Positions 58,349-64,000 of a stretch of 64,000 nucleotides of DNA are shown here, one piece after another. The notes under the pieces were generated by a model. The model was not told the DNA's origin and did no database searches. It worked only from the letters and a program-made list of their open reading frames with translations. The position numbers were made by a program, and so were the translations under genes. Origin of the DNA: Chromatiaceae bacterium (GTDB lineage: Bacteria > Pseudomonadota > Gammaproteobacteria > Chromatiales > Chromatiaceae); contig JACDZG010000001.1 in assembly GCA_013426805.1 (NCBI GenBank), positions 1-64,000 on the forward strand, in the 5' to 3' direction. How positions within the stretch are numbered: position 1 is the first letter of the stretch; each line of letters opens with the position of its first letter.

Positions 58349-60133
58349 ATGGACCCAACCGGCGACCCCCTGGACCAGGCCGTTTTCCTCATCGAGAGCG
58401 CGGCGGACGGGAACCGCGTCTCCGGCAGCGGCTTCGCCCTGGCGCGCCGCGACGCCGGGACCCTGGTCGCGACCTGCGCCCATGTCGTCGCGGCAGTCGG
58501 CGGCCCCGATCAGGTGCGGGTGGCGGGGCTGCCGGCTCGGGTCCTGGCCCTGGGAGACCCCAGGGGTAACGACCTCGCCCTGCTGGAGGTCCCGGGGCTG
58601 ACGGCCCCCGCGTATCTCCCGACCACCGCCCTGGGCCAGACCGACGTGGCGATTCGCCTGTGCGGCTACAGCCCCTTCGCCCAGGCCCACAAGAAGCGTG
58701 CACTCGCGGGCCGCCTGGGCCAACCCAACCAGGTCACACCCGGGGGCGGGGCGGCCGACTTTCGGCTCTGGGAGCTGACTGTCGAGGACTCCGACTTCGC
58801 CCGCCTGGCCGGGGGCTACAGCGGTGGCCCGGTGGTCGACGCTCGGGGGCGTCTGGTCGGGATCGGCACCGCCCGGGAGGACGACAAGCTCGGCTATGCC
58901 CTGTGCGTCTCCAACCTCTGGCGCCTGACCCCCGGCGACGGCTCAGCCATCGCGGCCCTGCTCGCGGGGGTCGCGCGGCCCGAGGATGACCGCTTCGCCC
59001 GTATCCGCACCGGGATCGAGGTCAAGGCCGCGGGCCTTGACCAGGCGCAGCCCGGGGTCTCGGCCCGGATTGCCGCCGAGCTCGCCCGCCTGGAGTCCCT
59101 CCCTGCCCTGGACACCGCCGAGGAGACCCGTCTGGTGCTCCTGGAAGGCTATGCCTCCGGGTCCATTCCCCTGAGCCCGGCGCAGTTTGTGACCATCTGG
59201 TCGAGCCAGAGCCCCGCCGCCCGGCCAGTTGCCGCCGCTGGCCCGGATTATCCCCGCCTGGCCAGGCTCCTGCGCGGTGGTCAGGTCGCACTCCTGCTCG
59301 GCCCGGACCTGGCCCACCAGAGCGGCTACGCGGTCACCGGGGCGGCGGACCTGCCCGCGAGCCTGGCGGGCCAACTCAGGGTTGCGGGGCTCCCCGCGGG
59401 CCGGTGTCTGGCCGAGGTCTGCGAGCGGGTGGAACTGGACCCGGACGGCTGTGGGCGGACCGCCCTGGCCAGGGGGCTCCTGGCCCTCGCCACGCCGGCC
59501 GGGACGGCCGCGCCCGCCGGCCCGGACATCTACCGCCAGATCGCCGCGATCGACCGGCCCCTGGTGCTGATCTCCGCCGCCTACGATGGGCTGCTGGAGG
59601 CAGCCCTCGCCGCCCGCGGACGCCGCTGCGTCACTCTGGCCCCGCCGCCCCGGGGCGACCGCAACCGCGACCTGTTCCTCGACTACTCGCCTCCGACCCC
59701 CGACCTGCCCCGGCGCTGCGGGCGCGAGGCATTGAGCGGCCTCGGGCTCCACGAGGCCGGCTGGACCCTGGTCTACCGCCTGCGCGGGCTGGGGTCCAAC
59801 GGGACCGCGGCTGATTCGCTGCTCCTGTCCGAGCGGGACTACTTCCAGCTCGCCGCCGGCCCCGAGCCGCCCCTGCCCGAGTATCTGGTGAGCCTGCTGC
59901 GGGACCGCCACCTCTGGCTCCTGGGTTATGGGCTCCACGCCTGGGGCGACCGGCTGCTGGCCCGCACCGTCCTGGGCCGGCGGGCGGAGCTCGGCTCCAG
60001 CCGCGACATCCTCGCCGTTCACCCTGCCCCGGACGGCTTCGCCCGCCACTTCTGGCGCCAGCCGGGGCTCGGCGTCCAGCTCCTGGCGCTCCCGCTCGCG
60101 GACTTTGCCGCGAGTCTCGGGGCCGTCCCATGA
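58349..60133 (+). CDS. trypsin-like protease fused to a SIR2-like domain (SIR2 active site lost)
   Basis: A 594-residue cytosolic protein without signal peptide. Residues ~10-190 form a trypsin-like domain with intact triad: H45 (ATCAHVV), D75 (GNDLALLEV), S158 (GGYSGGPVVD). A ~100-residue linker of unknown fold follows. Residues ~300-580 have the order and spacing of a SIR2-like domain: LLRGGQVALLLGPDLA (for GAGxS), LVLISAAYDGLLEAAL (for TTNYDxLLE), VYRLRGLGS (for KLHG), SLLLSERDYFQL (for VLTxxDY) and HLWLLGYGLHAWGDRLL. The catalytic Asn is Ala (A411) and the His is Arg (R479), so NADase activity is not expected. The stop overlaps the STAND gene start (ATGA). Confidence 0.78.
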   Translation: MDPTGDPLDQAVFLIESAADGNRVSGSGFALARRDAGTLVATCAHVVAAVGGPDQVRVAGLPARVLALGDPRGNDLALLEVPGLTAPAYLPTTALGQTDVAIRLCGYSPFAQAHKKRALAGRLGQPNQVTPGGGAADFRLWELTVEDSDFARLAGGYSGGPVVDARGRLVGIGTAREDDKLGYALCVSNLWRLTPGDGSAIAALLAGVARPEDDRFARIRTGIEVKAAGLDQAQPGVSARIAAELARLESLPALDTAEETRLVLLEGYASGSIPLSPAQFVTIWSSQSPAARPVAAAGPDYPRLARLLRGGQVALLLGPDLAHQSGYAVTGAADLPASLAGQLRVAGLPAGRCLAEVCERVELDPDGCGRTALARGLLALATPAGTAAPAGPDIYRQIAAIDRPLVLISAAYDGLLEAALAARGRRCVTLAPPPRGDRNRDLFLDYSPPTPDLPRRCGREALSGLGLHEAGWTLVYRLRGLGSNGTAADSLLLSERDYFQLAAGPEPPLPEYLVSLLRDRHLWLLGYGLHAWGDRLLARTVLGRRAELGSSRDILAVHPAPDGFARHFWRQPGLGVQLLALPLADFAASLGAVP

Positions 60134-63100
60134 GCGAGCAACCCCGCACCGCGGACCCCTTCATTGGCCTGGAGCCCTTTACCGAGGCCGAGTCCGACCG
60201 CTTCTTCGGCCGCGAGGCGCAGACCCGCATCCTGGTCCACAAGATCCGCGCCAACAAGCTCACCCTGCTGGTGGCCGCCAGCGGGGTGGGCAAGTCCTCG
60301 CTCCTGGAGGCCGGGGTCAAGCCCGCCCTGCGGACCCAGGGCGGCCATGCCCTGCTGAGCTTCCGCACCTGGTACGGCGACCCGCTGGCCGAGCTCAAGG
60401 CCGCGCTGGCCGCCGAGCTTCCGGGCACCGCGGGCCGTCCGGCGCTGGACCCAGGCCAGCCGCTCGCGGTGCTGCTGCGCCTGCACGCCCTCATCGGCGG
60501 CCAGCCGCTCATCCTGTTCCTGGACCAATTCGAGGAGCTGTTCAACTACCAGCGCCTCACCGGGCGCCTGGCGCCGCTGGTCCAGGAGCTGTCCGAGGCG
60601 ATCAACGACCGTGACGGCCCCGCCGCCCTGGTCATCTCCATGCGCGAGGACTTCGCCATGGAGCTCAACGTCTTCAAGCCCCTGGTCAACTCAGTCTTCG
60701 ACAACTACTACCGGCTGGAGAAACTCGACCTGGACCAGGCCCGGGCCGCCATGGTCCGCCCCCTGACCGACCGCGGCTGGGACTACGAGGTAGTCGCGGA
60801 CGGCCGCTCCCTGGCCGACACCTTGCTCGACGACCTGGGTCACCGGGAGTCCCGCGAACGCCTGGGCGTCCAGCAGCTCGCCGACCCCGCCGGGCTGGCC
60901 CTCCAAGTCGAGCCCCCCCACCTGCAGATCGTCTGCCGGACCCTCTGGGACCTGGACCGCGGCGACCCCGGCCAGCGCTTGCGCCTGGCCACCTACCTGA
61001 AGACCGGCACGGCCGACGGCATCCTGGACGGGCACTTCCGCCGGGCCATGGCCGGTCTGAGTCATGAGCAGCGCCGACTTGCGTCGCGCGCGTTCGACTA
61101 TCTGGTGGGCCAGCAGGGGACCAAGCTCGCCTACCCCGTCGACGAGCTGGCCGAGCGCTGCCACGCCAAGCCGGCGGCCATGGACGCCGCCCTCGCCGCC
61201 CTGGACCGGGCCCGGGTCCTGCGCCGCAGCGAGCGGGTGGACCTGGCCACCGGCCAGACCCGCCTCTGGTTCGAGCTCTACCACGACGTCTTCGCCCGCA
61301 GCGTCCACGCCTGGAACCGGGACTTCAAGGCCGGGGAGCGGCGGCGCCACACCGCCCTGGCCCTCGCCGGGGTCATCCTCGCCTTTGGCCTTGCCTATCT
61401 CGCTCTGGACCTCTGGTCCAACCGTGAGGGGCGCTACCTGGCCTTGAGCCCCCTGGCCGGGCTCTCGGACCGTATCGAGGTCCGCGGCGGCGCCTTCGAC
61501 CTTCCCACCGACCTCCTGGGCCAGGGGGGATTCCTCTACGAATCCGATCGGGTGCGCGGCGACATCGAGGCCGACCGGCGCTTCGACCGCGCCCGCATCG
61601 CCGACCGACCCGAGACCGAGGCAGAGCTGATCGCGCGCCTGCCCATTGCCGACCGGCTGCCCGCCTACGGGCGGGATGGGCTATTGACCAGCGGCCTTGG
61701 GCTGGTGCACCTGGTCCTGACGTCGAAGGAGCGGCAGAGGGATCAGGTCTTGATCGACCGGGCGGTCTCGTCCTTGAGCAAGGTTCGGCACCCCTGGGTC
61801 CTCGGCGAGCTCATCCGAGTCTCTCGGGAGGCACCGGAGCCGGGGACGCGCAGCGCTGCTGTGGACTCCACCGCTGGGCTCGGGACCCCCGAGGGTTTGG
61901 AGGTCATCGCCGCCCGGCTAGAGGACCAGGACGCCAACGTCCGCCGGGCGGCCATCGAGGCCCTGGCCCGCCTCGGGGCCACCCAGGCCGCCGACGCCAT
62001 CGCCGCCCGGCTGGAGGACCAGGATTCGTTCGTCCGCCAGGCCGCCATTGAGGCCCTGGCGCGCCTCGAGGCCACCCAGACCACCGACGCCATCGCCGCC
62101 CGGCTGGAGCACGAGGACTCGGACGTCCGCCAGGCGACCATTGAGGCTTTGGCGGGCCTGCGGGCCACCCAGACCGTCGACGCCATCGCTCGCCGGCTGG
62201 AGGACCATGACTCGGGCGTCCGCCGGGCGGCCGTTGAGGCCCTGGCGGGCCTGGGGGCCACCCAGACCGTCGACGCCATCGCCACCCAACTGGAGGACCA
62301 GGACTCGTACGTCCGCCGAGCGGCCGTCGAGGCCTTGGCGGGCCTGGGGGCCACCCAGACCGTCGACGCCATCGCCGCCCAACTGGAGGACCAGGACCCG
62401 GACGTCCGCCGAGCGGCCATCAAGGCCTTGGCCGGCCTGGGGGCCACCCAAACCGTCGACGCCATCGCCGCCCAATTGGAGGACCAGGACCCGGACGTCC
62501 GCCGAGCGGTCATCAAGGCACTGGCAGGCCTGGGGGCCACCCAGACCGCCGACGCCATCGCCGCCCAGGTGGAAGACCAGGATTCGGAGGTCCGCCAGGA
62601 AGCCATTGAGGCCCTGACGGGCCTGGGGGCCACCCAGGCCGCCAACGCTATCGCCGCCCGGCTGGAAGACCAGGACTCGAACGTCCGCCGGGCGGCCATC
62701 AAGGCGCTGGCGGGCCTGGGGGCCACCCAGGCCGCCGACGCCATCGCCGCCCGGCTGGGGGACCAGGACTCAGGCGTCCGCCGGGCGGCCATTGAGGCCC
62801 TGGCGGACCTGGGGGCCACCCAGGCCGCCGAGGCCATCGCCGCCCGGCTGGCGAGCCAGGACTCGGACGTCCGCCGGGCGGCCATCTGGGTCCTGGCGGG
62901 CCTGGGGGCCACCCAGGCCGCCGACGCCATCGCCGCCCGGCTGGAAGACCAGGATTCGAACGTCCGCCGGGCGGCCGTCGAGGCCCTGGCGGGCCTGGGG
63001 GCCACCCAGGCCGCCAACGCCATCGCCGCCCGGCTGGGGGACCAGGACTCGGGCGTCCGCCGGGCGGCCATTGAGGCCCTGGCGGGCCTGGGGGCCACCC

Positions 63101-64000
63101 AGACCGCCGACGCCATCGCCGCCCGGCTGGAGGACCAGGACTCGTACGTCCGCCGGGTGGCCATCGAGGCCCTGACGGGCCTGGGGGCCACCCAGACCGC
63201 CGACGCCATCGCCGCCCGGCTGGAGGGCCAGGACTCGTACGTCCGCCGGGCGGCCATCAAGGCGCTGGCGGGCCTGGGGGCCACCCAGACCGCCGACGCC
63301 ATCGCCGCCCAGTTGGAGGACCAGGACTCGGGTGTCCGCCAGGCGGCCATCGCGGCGATGGCAGGCCTGGGGGCCACCCAGGCCGCCGACGCCATCGCCG
63401 CCCGGCTAGAGGACCAGAACTCGGTCGTCCGCCAGGCGGCCATTGAGGCCCTGGACAACCTGCGTGGCGGTCCTCAGATTGCGTCGGCGCCGTTCGATAC
63501 CGACCCGCTCGTCCTGGCGCGCGCCTGGGCTGCCCTGGGACGCCCCTGGTCCCAGGAGCGGGCGAGCCGGCTGTTCGCGGCGACCGCGGCAGAATCCAAG
63601 CGATCAAGCCGGTGCCCGACCGTCGGCGCGTCCGGCGGGCCACCCGCTGCCGTCGCCTGGTGCGCCGACAGGGCCCTGTCCCTGGTCGGCGAAGACCGCC
63701 CGGACGCGGGCCAGATCGCCGAGCTTGGCGACCTCGCGACCGCGCCGAGCGCACAGCGGCTGTTTCGCGCCCTCGGCGAACAGGATGCCGACGCGCCGGA
63801 GATCCTTGAGGCCCTGGCCCGCATCGGCGCGCTCGCCCCCAACCTGATCGTCCCCCACCTGGACAACCTCCTGGCCTTGGCACGCAAGCCGGCTCAGGGG
63901 ATCGCGAGATCTCAGACCCAGGCCGCCGCCATCCGCGCACTCGGTCAGATCCACGCCTTCCGCGGCCAGACCAGACCCGAGAACCTCCCGGACCTGGATC
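60130..64000 (+). CDS. nSTAND NTPase with membrane helix and HEAT-repeat array (truncated by window end)
   Basis: At least 1290 codons, open to the window edge. Starts FIGLEPFTEAESDRFFGREA, the nSTAND1 N-terminus, with Walker A LLVAASGVGKSSLLEAG (K55) and Walker B LILFLDQFEELF (~127-138). A helical/winged-helix part follows to ~400 (EPPHLQIVCRTLWDLD, LAYPVDELAERCHAKPAAMD). One hydrophobic segment at ~408-430 (ALALAGVILAFGLAYLALDL) suggests a membrane anchor. Residues ~584-1110 are 17 HEAT repeats of 31 residues, nearly identical. A more diverged helical region continues to the end. STAND proteins use a repeat sensor to trigger oligomerisation and activate an effector; here the upstream trypsin protein is the likely effector (inference). 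Confidence 0.85.
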   Translation, partial: MSEQPRTADPFIGLEPFTEAESDRFFGREAQTRILVHKIRANKLTLLVAASGVGKSSLLEAGVKPALRTQGGHALLSFRTWYGDPLAELKAALAAELPGTAGRPALDPGQPLAVLLRLHALIGGQPLILFLDQFEELFNYQRLTGRLAPLVQELSEAINDRDGPAALVISMREDFAMELNVFKPLVNSVFDNYYRLEKLDLDQARAAMVRPLTDRGWDYEVVADGRSLADTLLDDLGHRESRERLGVQQLADPAGLALQVEPPHLQIVCRTLWDLDRGDPGQRLRLATYLKTGTADGILDGHFRRAMAGLSHEQRRLASRAFDYLVGQQGTKLAYPVDELAERCHAKPAAMDAALAALDRARVLRRSERVDLATGQTRLWFELYHDVFARSVHAWNRDFKAGERRRHTALALAGVILAFGLAYLALDLWSNREGRYLALSPLAGLSDRIEVRGGAFDLPTDLLGQGGFLYESDRVRGDIEADRRFDRARIADRPETEAELIARLPIADRLPAYGRDGLLTSGLGLVHLVLTSKERQRDQVLIDRAVSSLSKVRHPWVLGELIRVSREAPEPGTRSAAVDSTAGLGTPEGLEVIAARLEDQDANVRRAAIEALARLGATQAADAIAARLEDQDSFVRQAAIEALARLEATQTTDAIAARLEHEDSDVRQATIEALAGLRATQTVDAIARRLEDHDSGVRRAAVEALAGLGATQTVDAIATQLEDQDSYVRRAAVEALAGLGATQTVDAIAAQLEDQDPDVRRAAIKALAGLGATQTVDAIAAQLEDQDPDVRRAVIKALAGLGATQTADAIAAQVEDQDSEVRQEAIEALTGLGATQAANAIAARLEDQDSNVRRAAIKALAGLGATQAADAIAARLGDQDSGVRRAAIEALADLGATQAAEAIAARLASQDSDVRRAAIWVLAGLGATQAADAIAARLEDQDSNVRRAAVEALAGLGATQAANAIAARLGDQDSGVRRAAIEALAGLGATQTADAIAARLEDQDSYVRRVAIEALTGLGATQTADAIAARLEGQDSYVRRAAIKALAGLGATQTADAIAAQLEDQDSGVRQAAIAAMAGLGATQAADAIAARLEDQNSVVRQAAIEALDNLRGGPQIASAPFDTDPLVLARAWAALGRPWSQERASRLFAATAAESKRSSRCPTVGASGGPPAAVAWCADRALSLVGEDRPDAGQIAELGDLATAPSAQRLFRALGEQDADAPEILEALARIGALAPNLIVPHLDNLLALARKPAQGIARSQTQAAAIRALGQIHAFRGQTRPENLPDLD
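61879..63459 (+). repeat. 17 tandem 93-bp units encoding HEAT repeats
   Basis: 1581 bases, exactly 17 units of 93 with no frame slip. Consensus LGATQxADAIAARLEDQD, then S-x-V-R-R-A-A-I-E-A-L-A-G. The position x in DSxVRR varies (F, D, G, Y, E, N, V), while most other positions are fixed; the first unit and the last are the most diverged, as expected of an array that expands from the middle. Confidence 0.95.

Noticed and set aside
61743-63458. 571-codon open frame on the minus strand
   Set aside because: It is the antisense of the HEAT array; the 93-base periodicity and high GC keep the frame open. Its repetitive Ser/Ala/Trp/Arg composition is not protein-like, and the plus strand has a clear STAND protein.
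61879-63459. CRISPR-like regular repeat
   Set aside because: Period is 93 bases without unique spacers, in frame, and encodes HEAT repeats.

Overview
The window looks like a high-GC gammaproteobacterial chromosome, most likely a purple sulfur bacterium (Chromatiaceae) or a close relative. The basis is the set of family matches, the canonical gammaproteobacterial fab and hfq/hfl gene orders, and the kind of dispersed palindromic repeats present; no database search was possible, so the genus is open.

Layout. Positions 1-2790 hold a hypothetical membrane protein and a repeat-rich stretch with gene remnants (a collapsed RelE-type toxin-antitoxin pair and a SHOCT-like gene tail). Positions 2791-8030 carry two tandem Slp-type lipoproteins, a CIRCE-controlled groES-groEL operon, an inserted segment with a fused antitoxin/PIN remnant followed by a second copy of the groEL 3' end with its terminator, and a zeta-type toxin module. 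Positions 8040-16780 hold two Uma2-type nucleases around a trypsin-like protease with a coiled-coil insert, an OpgG-like protein fused to FG-GAP repeats, a YvcK-like protein, a PKHD-type hydroxylase, a hypothetical protein and an SLC13/RCK transporter.

Positions 16795-24208 contain a four-gene overlapping operon read as mukF-mukE-mukB-jetD: the three condensin subunits look like, and are as long as, true MukBEF, but they are coupled to a Wadjet/MksG-type JetD (TopoVI-A/Toprim-like) subunit. This is probably a plasmid-defence condensin close to the MukBEF branch. Positions 24445-30036 hold an ATP-grasp/N-formylglutamate-amidohydrolase-like pair, CorA, a small peptide gene with its own promoter and terminator, NikR and an AI-2E family transporter, followed by a nested inverted-repeat region.

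Positions 30513-50670 are housekeeping on the minus strand: yceD-rpmF-plsX-fabH-fabD-fabG-acpP-fabF-pabC-mltG-tmk-holB-pilZ-tatD (fatty-acid, phospholipid, folate, cell-wall and replication functions) and miaA-hfq-hflX-hflK-hflC-DUF2065-hisZ-purA (tRNA modification, RNA chaperone, membrane protease control, histidine and purine synthesis). Positions 50796-57840 hold envelope proteins, an HtrA/DegQ protease and an OmpR/histidine-kinase pair.

Positions 57969-64000 are the most unusual part: a Trypco1 (CU044_2847-type) small protein, a trypsin-SIR2-like fusion whose SIR2 catalytic Asn and His are both replaced while the protease triad is intact, and an overlapping nSTAND P-loop NTPase with a membrane segment and 17 nearly identical 31-residue HEAT repeats; this last gene runs off the window. 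I read it as a candidate NTPase-controlled, protease-based conflict system, related in concept to trypsin/STAND (Avs1-like) modules.
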